Below are positions 1-8,840 of a DNA stretch of 64,000 nt, piece by piece (the first letter of the stretch is position 1; every line of letters begins with the position of its first letter). The position numbers and the translations under genes were made by a program. Origin of the DNA: Deltaproteobacteria bacterium (GTDB taxonomy: Bacteria; Desulfobacterota; Desulfuromonadia; Geobacterales; Pseudopelobacteraceae). The notes under the pieces are model-generated. The model ran no database searches, was not told the DNA's origin, and worked only from the letters and a program-made list of their open reading frames with translations. The stretch is from the NCBI GenBank assembly GCA_021781535.1, contig JAJXWO010000006.1:59428-123427 (forward strand), read 5' to 3'.

Positions 1-255
1 AGCCAATTGATCTCGCATATAAAGGAATGCGGAGATGCCAAGCGAGTCATGGTTGTTGGCCACGAACCTCAGCTTGGATTGTTGGTTGCGACGCTGCTCG
101 GCCGGGCAGATGAGGCGATCTCACTGAAAAAAGGGGCCTGCGTTGCTCTGGAGCTTCGCCCGGATATGGATGATAAGCCAGCCGGCTTTCTCTGGCATCT
201 GGCTCCCGGTAAAAAACGGGTGATGTCGTTCAAAAAAGCCTTTTTGCAAAAATAG
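1..255 (+). CDS. sixA: SixA-type phosphohistidine phosphatase, C-terminal part (5' end outside window)
   Basis: The frame is open from base 1 and ends at 255, so the N-terminal half with the catalytic RHG motif lies outside the window. What remains holds the second conserved histidine of the histidine-phosphatase fold in the VGHEPQLGLL motif, followed by the short beta-rich C-terminus usual for the 150-170 residue SixA family. SixA proteins remove phosphate from phosphohistidine in HPt or PTS proteins. An internal TTG at 7 could be misread as a start, but the upstream codons continue the family alignment, so this is a partial gene. Family assignment is good; its partner protein is not visible. 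Confidence 0.75.
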   Translation, partial: SQLISHIKECGDAKRVMVVGHEPQLGLLVATLLGRADEAISLKKGACVALELRPDMDDKPAGFLWHLAPGKKRVMSFKKAFLQK

Positions 256-440
256 CGACATACTGAACGATTACGATCTGAATCAAACTTCAACGGAATG
301 AGTGAACTTCTGTTTATCTGACTGACCAGGAGATGTTTCGGTAAATAATTTTTGAGCACGGCCTGATTGAACAGGCCCGTACTACCGGTTTGTTGTGTTA
401 ACGTCATGTTTGTATCAATCACGCCCCTTCCTTTATTTCT

Positions 441-480
441 TCGTCATCAAACCGTCACAATCAGTTTTCCCACTTGTAAC
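441..480 (+). promoter_or_regulatory. Extended Pho-box-like array upstream of the GGDEF-EAL gene
   Basis: Three 7-mers, TCGTCAT (441), CCGTCAC (452) and TTGTAAC (474), fall on one 11-nt register. A poorly matching unit sits at 463. The 7+4 spacing is that of PhoB binding sites, and the last unit matches the boxes seen here before phoB and pstS. A TAGAAT at 503-508 could be the -10. The rest of 256-575 holds only a 6-bp GGCCTG/CAGGCC hairpin at 360-377. Binding is inferred. Confidence 0.5.
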
Positions 481-575
481 GCAAACAGTCCCGAATTGCG
501 TGTAGAATTCGCACGTTAATTGCTGCCAGTTCCCTGTGATTCACTCTGCCACGTTTTGGGAGGAGGTTCTGCCCC

Positions 576-3251
576 ATGTTTGTAACAGTCGATAAAATCT
601 TTTCCGCGCCGTATAATATTCTTTCGCCGTCCAGGATTATACTGTTGTATTTATCTGTCGGGATAGGGTGGATATTTTTCTCGGATGTTACTACCGCCTG
701 GCTCGTAAATGATCAGCACCAGTTTGAACAGTTTGCGATTTTGAAGGGGATTCTTTTTGTCATCGCAACCGCCTCTTTATTGCATCTGCTGATCCGTCAT
801 TATGCCCGGCAGCTTCGTTCATCCGAAGAAACGTTTCACCTCGCCGAGCAGGAAATTAAGAAACTGGCCTATTACGACCGTGAAACCGGCCTCCCCAATC
901 ATAACCTGCTGCTGGACCGGTTGAATCAGGTGATTGCATTCAACAGCCGCAAGTGTAAAAATACTGCGGTCATTTACATCAGTCTGACCGGCTTCAAAGC
1001 TGTTGTCGACGCACGGGGCCACAGTGGCGGTTGCGAGGTGGTGCATGGCATCGCCGAACGATTGGTTGCGACGGTGCGCGAATATGATACGGTGGCTCGA
1101 ATCCATCGCGATGAATTCGTACTCGTACTGGGCGGAACCGTGCTGGAGGGTGATGTTGCCATGATTTTGCACAAGCTCCAGTCGGTCTTTTCCGTGCCGA
1201 TCAGGCTGGGAGCCGATGAAACTGTAATTCCCGCTTGTTTTGGAGTGGCCTGTTTTCCTTCAGACGGTGTGACGAGCGAACTGCTGCTGCAAAATGCCCA
1301 TATCGCGATGAACCAGGCCCGCCAGAGTGGCGACATGTTCCAGTATTACTCCGAAGCACTTAACCAGAAAGCTGTCGAACACCTCAGTATTGAAACCGGT
1401 CTCCGTCGAGCGCTGGATGGTGGCGAATTTTATCTCTGTTATCAACCCAAGATGGATATTAACGGCGCGGACATTATCGGCATGGAAGCGCTTGTGCGCT
1501 GGCAGCGCCCGGGTTATGGCATAATCACGCCCGACAAGTTTATCCCTGTCGCGGAAGAGAACGGCATGATCGTGCGTCTGGGGGCATATGTATTACAGGA
1601 GGCATGCAGACAGAACAAGGCGTGGCAGGATGCCGGATTGCCAAAGCTCAGAGTCTCCGTCAATCTCTCTGCCCGCCAGTTGCGTGATAACGCCTTTGTA
1701 CCGCTGGTTATGCAGGCCCTTGTTGAAACCGGACTGGAACCGCGCTATCTCGAATTGGAATTGACCGAAAGCGCCCTGATGGGGGATGGCAGCGATACGG
1801 TCTGCAAGCTTCTGCGCCTGAAAGATCTGGGTATTGGCATTTCGGTGGATGACTTTGGCACCGGCTACTCTTCGCTCTCGTATCTCAAGCATCTGCCGAT
1901 TGATACGATAAAGATTGATCGCTCGTTTGTCCGCGATATCGTCAACGATCCCGATGATGCGGCGATTGTGGACGCTATTGTTGCCATGGCTCATGCGCTA
2001 AAGCTGAATGTAATCGCCGAGGGGGTCGAAACACGTGAACAGCTGGAATTCCTCCGTCAGCGAAAATGCCAGCAGGCACAGGGGTACTATTTTGCCCGGC
2101 CGCTTGATCCCCTGCAGTTTGAAGCCTTTGTCGCTCAAGGAATATCGGTTGGAGATATGTCGGTTTCCACACCTGATTTGTCTTCCCAAAATTTTAGCCT
2201 GGAAACGCATTTCTGCTTGGAAGGACCAGTTCCGTCAGATACCGGCAGCGGGCCGGATGCTGAATTCGGCAGTGCAGAGTATATCGGCGATATTTCCATT
2301 CCCGTGGTGCCTGCAAATCCCGCCGATAATCTCGCTGCCGTTCTCAAACGATTTCAGAACGACCCTGCACTGCAGGTGCTGCCGGTGGTTGATGATAGTT
2401 GCGCGGTCGGCATTATCAACCGCTCCACCTTTCTTGAAGAGCATGTCATCGGTATGAATGGGTTTGCTTTTCATATAAATCATTCAAAGAAGATGCGCGA
2501 TCTGATGGTTCCTGCCACGCTGCAGTTTGAATCGAATGTCAGGATCAGGGACGTTGCCCAGGCAATCCAGTTGCAGGAGGCCCATGTCCGGGTAGACAAT
2601 ATCTGCGTAAGCCGTAACGGAATCTATCACGGGGTGGTAGATGTCAACCGCTTTATCAACGCCATTACCGACATCAATCTGACACTGGCCAAAAGTGCCA
2701 ATCCGCTGACCGGACTGCCAGGCAACGAGACCATTCAGCGTGAGATAAACGAGCGGCTCCAGGCAGGAGAGGGTTTTGATATCGCCTACATCGATATCGA
2801 TAACTTCAAGCCGTACAACGATTATTACGGATTTCAACGGGGCGATGTGGTTATAAAGGCGATCGGAGAAATCATCTCCGGTGTGACACGGGCATCAGAT
2901 GAGCAATTCTCCTGCTTTTGCGGGCATATTGGAGGTGATGACTTCATTATCATAACCGGAGCGCACCATGCCGAGTACATTTCGTCACAGGTTATCAAGG
3001 CACTTGAGGAACACCTGCCGGTGTTCCATGGAGAAAAGGATTTTTCTGCAGGGTGTTACAGCGCTGTAAACCGCAAGGGTGAACTGGAAACATTCGGGTT
3101 GCTCTCAATTTCCATCGGTATCGTCAATACCCGCTTGACGCCGGTTTCCTCGTATGCTGAGCTGGCTTCGATCTCAACAGAGGTCAAGAAGGCCGCCAAA
3201 AGGTTGCCGGGATCGTCACTGGTTATCAATCGCCGGATACATGAGGAATAA
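576..3251 (+). CDS. Membrane GGDEF-EAL-CBS-GGDEF c-di-GMP signalling protein
   Basis: An 891-residue protein with two N-terminal hydrophobic segments (about residues 20-38 and 57-75). A first GGDEF-fold domain has its signature reduced to RDEF (178-181), so it is probably not a cyclase. It is followed by an EAL domain with an intact EAL (304-306) and intact DDFGTGYSSL, KIDRSFV and AEGVET motifs, expected to hydrolyse c-di-GMP. Residues about 560-700 look like a CBS pair, a likely nucleotide-sensing module. The C-terminal GGDEF domain carries GGDDF (786-790) and may be an active cyclase. The ATG is preceded by GGGAGGAGG. Having both potential activities in one chain suggests a switchable enzyme. 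A Pho-box-like array lies upstream. Confidence 0.9.
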   Translation: MFVTVDKIFSAPYNILSPSRIILLYLSVGIGWIFFSDVTTAWLVNDQHQFEQFAILKGILFVIATASLLHLLIRHYARQLRSSEETFHLAEQEIKKLAYYDRETGLPNHNLLLDRLNQVIAFNSRKCKNTAVIYISLTGFKAVVDARGHSGGCEVVHGIAERLVATVREYDTVARIHRDEFVLVLGGTVLEGDVAMILHKLQSVFSVPIRLGADETVIPACFGVACFPSDGVTSELLLQNAHIAMNQARQSGDMFQYYSEALNQKAVEHLSIETGLRRALDGGEFYLCYQPKMDINGADIIGMEALVRWQRPGYGIITPDKFIPVAEENGMIVRLGAYVLQEACRQNKAWQDAGLPKLRVSVNLSARQLRDNAFVPLVMQALVETGLEPRYLELELTESALMGDGSDTVCKLLRLKDLGIGISVDDFGTGYSSLSYLKHLPIDTIKIDRSFVRDIVNDPDDAAIVDAIVAMAHALKLNVIAEGVETREQLEFLRQRKCQQAQGYYFARPLDPLQFEAFVAQGISVGDMSVSTPDLSSQNFSLETHFCLEGPVPSDTGSGPDAEFGSAEYIGDISIPVVPANPADNLAAVLKRFQNDPALQVLPVVDDSCAVGIINRSTFLEEHVIGMNGFAFHINHSKKMRDLMVPATLQFESNVRIRDVAQAIQLQEAHVRVDNICVSRNGIYHGVVDVNRFINAITDINLTLAKSANPLTGLPGNETIQREINERLQAGEGFDIAYIDIDNFKPYNDYYGFQRGDVVIKAIGEIISGVTRASDEQFSCFCGHIGGDDFIIITGAHHAEYISSQVIKALEEHLPVFHGEKDFSAGCYSAVNRKGELETFGLLSISIGIVNTRLTPVSSYAELASISTEVKKAAKRLPGSSLVINRRIHEE

Positions 3252-3260
3252 GAAAAAAAA

Positions 3261-3294
3261 TAAACGGGGCGGGAAATTATTCCCGCCCCGTTTA
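3261..3294. terminator. Intrinsic terminator between convergent genes
   Basis: A perfect 14-bp GC-rich stem (3261-3274 with 3281-3294) around a 6-nt loop. Read on the minus strand it is followed by eight Ts, so it best terminates the chemoreceptor gene; it may also serve the plus-strand gene. Confidence 0.85.
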
Positions 3295-3304
3295 TGCGTG
3301 TGTA

Positions 3305-3330
3305 CCCGAGAGATGTTACTGTCTCTCGGG
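3305..3330. terminator. Second hairpin just past the chemoreceptor stop codon
   Basis: A perfect 9-bp stem (3305-3313 with 3322-3330) and 8-nt loop, starting 6 nt beyond the minus-strand stop. It has no T tract of its own and probably stabilises the transcript end or assists the neighbouring terminator. Confidence 0.4.
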
Positions 3331-3335
3331 GGAGA

Positions 3336-4970
3336 TCAATGGAGTTGAAACCTTGCCACCGCCCCTTGCAGACCTTCCGCCAGGCCGGACAGATTGGAGG
3401 CCGACGCGGCCGTTTCATGTGATCCACGGGCGGTATCCTGGATGATGTCGGTCATGCGATGGATATTCTCTGTAATCTCGCTGGTGGTTGCACTCTGTTC
3501 CTCAGCAGCTGTGGAAATCTGGTGCACCTGGCCGCTGACCGCATCGATTTCGTCCAAAATCTGCTGCAATGCCGTTCCGGAACGTTCGGCATCGATGGTG
3601 CCGGTTTCAACCTCCCGTACCCCCTCATCCATGGCGGTAACGGCGCTACGGGTCTCAGACTGGATCGCCTTGATCATCTCGCCGATCTCGCGGGTAGCTT
3701 TGGTGGTCCGTTCTGCAAGGGCGCGAACCTCATCAGCCACGACTGCAAAGCCGCGCCCCATATCCCCGGCACGTGCTGCTTCAATGGCGGCGTTCAGTGC
3801 CAGCAGGTTGGTCTGGTCGGCAATATCCTCAATAGTGGCGACAATGGCGCCGATCTGGTCGGAACGCTCCCCGAGCGAGTCAACGGTCCGGGCAGTATCT
3901 TGGACCCTGACGGCAATTCTTCGCATCCCTTCAACCGTCTGGCGAACCACATCGGCGCCGTCCTGCGCCGCTTTGCTGGCTCGTTGAGCGCTCTCCACCG
4001 CTACCTGGCAGCTATGTGAGATATCATTGCTGGTTGCAGCCATCTCTTCACTGGCAGTAGCAACACTGATAGTCTTGGTAGCGGCAACTTCAGCGCCATT
4101 TGCGATTTCGGTGGCGGTGCCCTGCAGCTCTCTGGTTGAAGTTGCTACTTCCGATGAAGTGGTCGTGACCTTGGCGATCAGCTCCCGGAGCTGCTCGGTC
4201 ATGGCGGTAAAGGAGCGGGCCAGACTGCCCGTTTCATCGTGGCATGTCGAGTCCACCCTGACGGTCAGGTCACCGTCCGCTACCCGTTGAAAGCTGTCGC
4301 GCAGCCGCAGCAGCGGTGCGCTGATTCGTCCGGACATAATCAGCCCGATCGCAATAGCCACAAGCACAGCTGCCAGCGCCAAAGCGGCGGAGATAATCAG
4401 CGCCTTGTGGGCAAGGGCAGTGTTGGCGGCGGCAGTTTCACCGGCATGCTTCACACTGACCGCAGACATCTTTTCCAGCGAATGCATCATCTGGTTTGCT
4501 TGTCTTGAAGCATCGCCCCTGGCGATTGCCAGTGCCTCTTCGTTCTTGCCAGCCATTGACAGTTCCATCATCTGGTTCAGCAGCGGCTGGTAAGCCAGGT
4601 ATGCTTCCTTGAACTCGGCATAGGCTGCCTTTTCTTCGGCGCGGTTCAGAAGTTTTTCGTATGTGGCGGTTATTGCATTCATGGTCTCAAGGTTTGACTT
4701 GATGTTGTCCACCGCCTCTTCCCGATCATCGGGGTCAACCGCGGTGATCATGGTACGGGTCACGATCCGGTTCATGAGAAAGGCCTGGGTTATCTCCCGA
4801 AGTTGTGCCAACGGGAGGGCTACCTCTTTGTACATGAAATCATCAGCCTTTTTCATGGTGGTGACGTTAATGATGGCAACAGTGCCCAACACACCGGAAA
4901 AGACCGCCACGACAAGAAATGCGGCAACCAGCTTTACTCTGATGCTCAAATTATCAAACATTTTAAACAT
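3336..4970 (-). CDS. Methyl-accepting chemotaxis protein (4HB-MCP type)
   Basis: A 544-residue chemoreceptor with TM1 at about 13-34, a periplasmic four-helix-bundle sensor of about 155 residues, TM2 at about 190-213, a HAMP linker, then a cytoplasmic coiled coil. The conserved hairpin tip (GRGFAVVADEVRALAERT) contacts CheA and CheW. Alanine/glutamate-rich heptads flank the tip as expected for methylation helices. There is no C-terminal CheR-tethering pentapeptide. The ATG at 4970 has AAGGAG upstream. It is transcribed alone, ending at the double hairpin. The ligand cannot be told from the sequence. Confidence 0.93.
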   Translation of the reverse strand: MFKMFDNLSIRVKLVAAFLVVAVFSGVLGTVAIINVTTMKKADDFMYKEVALPLAQLREITQAFLMNRIVTRTMITAVDPDDREEAVDNIKSNLETMNAITATYEKLLNRAEEKAAYAEFKEAYLAYQPLLNQMMELSMAGKNEEALAIARGDASRQANQMMHSLEKMSAVSVKHAGETAAANTALAHKALIISAALALAAVLVAIAIGLIMSGRISAPLLRLRDSFQRVADGDLTVRVDSTCHDETGSLARSFTAMTEQLRELIAKVTTTSSEVATSTRELQGTATEIANGAEVAATKTISVATASEEMAATSNDISHSCQVAVESAQRASKAAQDGADVVRQTVEGMRRIAVRVQDTARTVDSLGERSDQIGAIVATIEDIADQTNLLALNAAIEAARAGDMGRGFAVVADEVRALAERTTKATREIGEMIKAIQSETRSAVTAMDEGVREVETGTIDAERSGTALQQILDEIDAVSGQVHQISTAAEEQSATTSEITENIHRMTDIIQDTARGSHETAASASNLSGLAEGLQGAVARFQLH

Positions 4971-5190
4971 ATGTGAATCTCCTTAAAACAACTTTTGTTT
5001 TTCGCGGGATTGCGTCGAGGAAGGGAGGGGCTTTATTTTCGGGCGTACCATATCATTCTGGATGAGCGGTAGTCAAAGTAATTTATACAGTTTTTTTTGG
5101 GGAATGATGTTGTAATGATAAGAATGCTTCGTGAAATATTTTCTTCGCGCAAACAGAAAGTCAGGCAGGAAAACGGTTGGAATTTTGCAA

Positions 5191-5976
5191 TTACGTGCTT
5201 GGGCTGTAATGGCGCTTAAGCCAGCGGCTCAGGCCGTCAAGACCGGGAAAGAGGACCCTCTCATTCACGTTGGCCTGGTCCAGTTTGTCGCGGATTTCCC
5301 ATTTGAGGGCTGCAGGGATGATTATTCTTCTGGAAATGCCCGGTTGGTTTTCCAGCCACGATTCAAGAGCCATGGACGGGTCTGACATGACGGAGCAAAA
5401 AGCATGCTGATTGACAATTCTGTCATCTATGGAGGGTGGCTCAAAAAATATTGTCAACTTATCGTGAGCAAGAGCATCAAATTCTGACAACGAATTGACG
5501 ACTTCCGAGAGCATTCCGACCGTCATAACGTTGGCGCCTTCGTCTGTAAGCCTTTTTTTAAGTGTTTGTGGCAGCAACTCATGTGCTTTGACATAATTAA
5601 CCGCCCAGATAACGCCATCAATATTGAATTTTTCAATGTTTGATGTTGCAAAATGCATGGCGATAAAAGGTGAATACGTCCAGTCCAGCAACCTGGTAGG
5701 GAGGCCGTAGTGCTGGGCGACTGACAGCCAGTGCCAGAGAGAATCGCGCTCAACTATATTTCGGTGGGCATATTTTTTGAAATTCCTCAGCAGGTGTCTT
5801 TCCAGTTCGACATACTGGCCTCCCAGTCGCATTAATGTTGTATCAAGGCGATAGCTGGAGTCTGACAGCCCCCTGAATGCAAAGCGCGAACGGAAACGTC
5901 GTATATCCTCGTTCCAGGAGTCAGCAAAAAGCTCGTTTAACAGTTCATCCCAAGAGTTAATCCTCAGTGTTTCCAA
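5191..5976 (-). CDS. FRG-domain protein
   Basis: A 261-residue protein with the FRG signature near residue 30 (FRGLSDSSYRLDTTLMR) and the second conserved block HYGLPTRLLDWTYSP around residue 90, then FIAMHFAT. FRG domains occur in many bacterial, often mobile or defence-linked genes, but their biochemical role is not settled. I chose the TTG start at 5976 because GGAGG lies about 10 nt upstream and no ATG lies near. It stands alone between a chemoreceptor and the PHP-GT gene, with no visible partner. No membrane segment or signal peptide is present. Confidence 0.8.
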   Translation of the reverse strand: METLRINSWDELLNELFADSWNEDIRRFRSRFAFRGLSDSSYRLDTTLMRLGGQYVELERHLLRNFKKYAHRNIVERDSLWHWLSVAQHYGLPTRLLDWTYSPFIAMHFATSNIEKFNIDGVIWAVNYVKAHELLPQTLKKRLTDEGANVMTVGMLSEVVNSLSEFDALAHDKLTIFFEPPSIDDRIVNQHAFCSVMSDPSMALESWLENQPGISRRIIIPAALKWEIRDKLDQANVNERVLFPGLDGLSRWLKRHYSPST

Positions 5977-6243
5977 GATAACCGAACCTCCAAAATTTGA
6001 TTATTGTATCGCTTGTTTTACCGGCGTTGGCCAGTGTTCGGAGCTGATTATTTTGATTTTTAGTTATACTCGACTGAAGTCCGTTTGGCAGGACATCCAT
6101 CAAATGTTCATTACTTCATACCATGAATTCAAAGAATTAAAAGCCGAAAACCCATATTACCAGCAGGAGTCGGAGAGGTTAATTTCGGAGGGAGATTTTG
6201 TGCTCTTTTTTCGTAACTTCGATGGTGCGGTGACGGACATTGA

Positions 6244-8706
6244 CTATATTCCGGCGCAGGTAAATGCAGAACCTTCTTTCGGCAAAACCTGCTGCGCATC
6301 GAGGTTAAGTATGGTGCTGTAGGTCTGGCTGCTGTCGGGCGCGTTCGTATGTGTAAAGGACCGTGCATTGAGCCCCATGCGGGCCATTCGTGCCGGGTCA
6401 GAGATCATGAATCTGATGGCGGTGGCCAGTTCGCTCGCGCTGCCGGCGCGGAACACCAGACCGGTTTCACCGTCAATCATCAGTTCGCGTGGGCCTCCCT
6501 GGTCGGAGACGATCACCGGCAGTCCAGAAGCCTGCGCTTCAAGCACCACGTTGCCGAAGGTGTCGGTGGCGCTCGGGAACACAAACAGGTCGGCCGAAGC
6601 ATAGCCCCGTTGCAGCTGTTCTCCTGCCAAATAGCCGGTAAACAGGGCCGGATATCCTTTCAGGGATGCCTCCATTTCCACCCGGTATGGGCCATCGCCG
6701 ATAACTGCAAGAGCAATTGCCGCTCCACTGTCCACAAGTTCCCTGAAAGTATCGGCCAACATCTCCAGCCCTTTTTCGCGCGAGACTCGCCCCACATACA
6801 GCAGCACAACTTTGCCAAGACCGATGCCACGGCTTTTCCAGAAGCTTGGATTGCGCCTTTCCGGAGAGTATGCTTCCGTATCCACCCAGCGGGGAAGCGG
6901 CTTCATCCGCTCTGGTGGGAGACCGCGTGAAATGAGCTGTTCCCGAGTTCCGGCAGAAGGCACCATCACTTCTTCCATCTGGCCGTAAAACCAGATCATG
7001 TAGCTCCAGGCGGCCTGCTCCAGGAATTCGTCGTTGGTCAGACTGCGCACATACTGCGGAATGTCGGTATGATAGGTGCCGGCAACGGGTATATCCATCA
7101 GCCGTGCAATCAGAAGCCCTAAAAGCCCCACCGTGCCGGGAGTGCTGACATGGATGCGGGTGAAGCCTTCACGCTCGATAAATGCCATCACGTCCAGAAC
7201 CGGCGGAAAATTAAGCTTCAATTCCGGATATTCCGGCAGGACGAAATCACCCACGGACACAAATTTTTTCACCCCCTCGACAGCACTTTCTCCGTCATCA
7301 CCCGAAGTGATAACCATCAGCTCGACTCCGCGATTGCGGGCGGTGCTTATCAGGCGTTTGATGGTAATGGCCACGCCGTTGATCTCGTCCAGGGTGTCGG
7401 TAAACAGGGCAATTTTTTCCGGGGCCTCTTTGTGATGCATTTCCGGCAGGGCGCCGGTGAGGTTTCGTATCAGCTCTTTGCCTTTATGCTGATGGTGAAA
7501 GGCGAGGTAATAGGGCGAAATAAGGGTGTGTACCAAGCCGATGGTGCCGATCGTGTTGAGGTAGTCAAAAAAACCGGCGGTAAGCGGCAATGTCATCAAA
7601 CGGTTTGTATAGTGGAAAATAAGGCGATTTGCCAGACGGCTGGTAACAGCAAATATCTTGTGGTTGCTGTCGGCAGTACTGATCCCGTTCAGGAACCTGC
7701 TGTCATTCAATAACTGGCGTGCCTCGGAATCAAGAATTGCTTCAAAACTTTTTCCTGTATGATTGCGTGAAACGGGCAGGTTTTTACGGATGAACAGCCG
7801 GACTTTTTCGATAAACGAGCCCTTGTCCGCGCCGATGTTGAAGAATCGGTCGAGCAGGGCACTGACAAAGGGTGTCGTGCCACGCCGCCGCACACCCAGT
7901 CGCTCCCGGTAGAAACAATGGGCAATGCCATACAGGCTGTGGGCCATCGTCAATGGGCCGCCATCCTCGCCATCGGCCCAGCTGTCGCCCGACGTGACGG
8001 CGTCAATAAACCGGTCGATGGTGGGAGTGTCGTAGGCGGTTGTGTGCGCCCGGCCGATAAACAGCCCGCCATGGTCATCGGACCCGCCTACGACACCTTT
8101 GATCCAAGGGGTCGCGCCGAACGGCTGCAGGTCATACTTGTTTGACAGCCGCTCTATGGAGGATGCGGTGAGGGATGAGACCATGCGTTTGGTAAAGCCG
8201 TTGAAACGGTGGGCCCGGCAACCGTTCTTGGTTTCGAATACGGTAAAGAGTAGTAGTGACCGCTCTATAATTTCCAGGTTCAACTTGTCATTCTGGGCAT
8301 AGAGTGGATGAGCCATGAAATGGGCAATTTTTTCAGCATGAAGATAGGCTACCATCTCGTACACATTCTTGCGCAGTTCCAGAATCAACCTGAACTGGGC
8401 TTCAGAGATGTGCAGCACCACGACATGCACCTTGCAGCCGTTTTCCGGGAAATGGGCCGTTATCTCGGAGCTGATGAAGGTTCCCGGCAAATGACCGATT
8501 TCCAGGGCGCCGGTAATGGCATTATGGTCGGTTATGGTGACGTAATCCATGCCGCGTTCGCGAGCAACCCGGTACAGGTACTGCGGTGAAGTATAGCTTT
8601 CCGGGACATTGAACTTGCGCATGGCCCAGTAGGTAGGCTTGTTGGAATGGCTGGAGTGAACGTGCAGATCGGCTTTGTATGAGTTCATGTCTGCTATCAT
8701 TATCAT
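6244..8706 (-). CDS. PHP-domain phosphoesterase / GT4 glycosyltransferase fusion
   Basis: An 820-residue two-domain protein. Residues about 8-330 form a PHP phosphoesterase with the metal-binding motifs DLHVHSSHS, TITDHN, a histidine-rich HFMAHPLY and GGSDDHGG. From about residue 395 to 800 comes a GT-B glycosyltransferase of family 4: N-terminal FTDTLDEINGVA, then TYHTDIPQYVR, the donor-binding LLYVGRVSREKG, and the EX7E-type segment FVFPSATDTFGNVVLEAQ. The GT4 part resembles lipid glycosyltransferases of the SQD2/monoglucosyl-diacylglycerol type, but the acceptor is not proven. No signal peptide or membrane span. The start is uncertain: ATG 8706 and ATG 8688 both lack a good ribosome site. 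A Pho-box-like repeat lies in the divergent promoter region. Confidence 0.85.
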   Translation of the reverse strand: MIMIADMNSYKADLHVHSSHSNKPTYWAMRKFNVPESYTSPQYLYRVARERGMDYVTITDHNAITGALEIGHLPGTFISSEITAHFPENGCKVHVVVLHISEAQFRLILELRKNVYEMVAYLHAEKIAHFMAHPLYAQNDKLNLEIIERSLLLFTVFETKNGCRAHRFNGFTKRMVSSLTASSIERLSNKYDLQPFGATPWIKGVVGGSDDHGGLFIGRAHTTAYDTPTIDRFIDAVTSGDSWADGEDGGPLTMAHSLYGIAHCFYRERLGVRRRGTTPFVSALLDRFFNIGADKGSFIEKVRLFIRKNLPVSRNHTGKSFEAILDSEARQLLNDSRFLNGISTADSNHKIFAVTSRLANRLIFHYTNRLMTLPLTAGFFDYLNTIGTIGLVHTLISPYYLAFHHQHKGKELIRNLTGALPEMHHKEAPEKIALFTDTLDEINGVAITIKRLISTARNRGVELMVITSGDDGESAVEGVKKFVSVGDFVLPEYPELKLNFPPVLDVMAFIEREGFTRIHVSTPGTVGLLGLLIARLMDIPVAGTYHTDIPQYVRSLTNDEFLEQAAWSYMIWFYGQMEEVMVPSAGTREQLISRGLPPERMKPLPRWVDTEAYSPERRNPSFWKSRGIGLGKVVLLYVGRVSREKGLEMLADTFRELVDSGAAIALAVIGDGPYRVEMEASLKGYPALFTGYLAGEQLQRGYASADLFVFPSATDTFGNVVLEAQASGLPVIVSDQGGPRELMIDGETGLVFRAGSASELATAIRFMISDPARMARMGLNARSFTHTNAPDSSQTYSTILNLDAQQVLPKEGSAFTCAGI

Positions 8707-8788
8707 ATCAATGTCACAGAATTGTTGAGGTTATGTAATTATTGTGTAGAATGTTGCCTGTCCACTCAAAAACCTTGTTGCAGGACGC

Positions 8789-8815
8789 CTGTAACCATGT
8801 TGTAACTTGTATAAT
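8789..8815 (+). promoter_or_regulatory. Pho-box-like direct repeat and TATAAT in a divergent promoter region
   Basis: CTGTAAC (8789-8795), spacer CATG, TTGTAAC (8800-8806) gives the same 11-nt repeat as before phoB and pstS. A TATAAT at 8810-8815 begins only 3 nt after the box, much closer than the 10 nt seen at pstS, so PhoB might act differently here or serve another -10. The site lies between the PHP-GT gene (minus) and the secreted protein gene (plus). Confidence 0.6.
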
Positions 8816-8840
8816 TCCCAGGTTTGAATAGGATACGGCA

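Noticed and set aside
6053..6322. An 89-codon plus-strand frame between the FRG and PHP-GT genes
   Set aside because: Its last third overlaps the end of the PHP-GT gene on the other strand, it has no ribosome site and resembles no protein I know.
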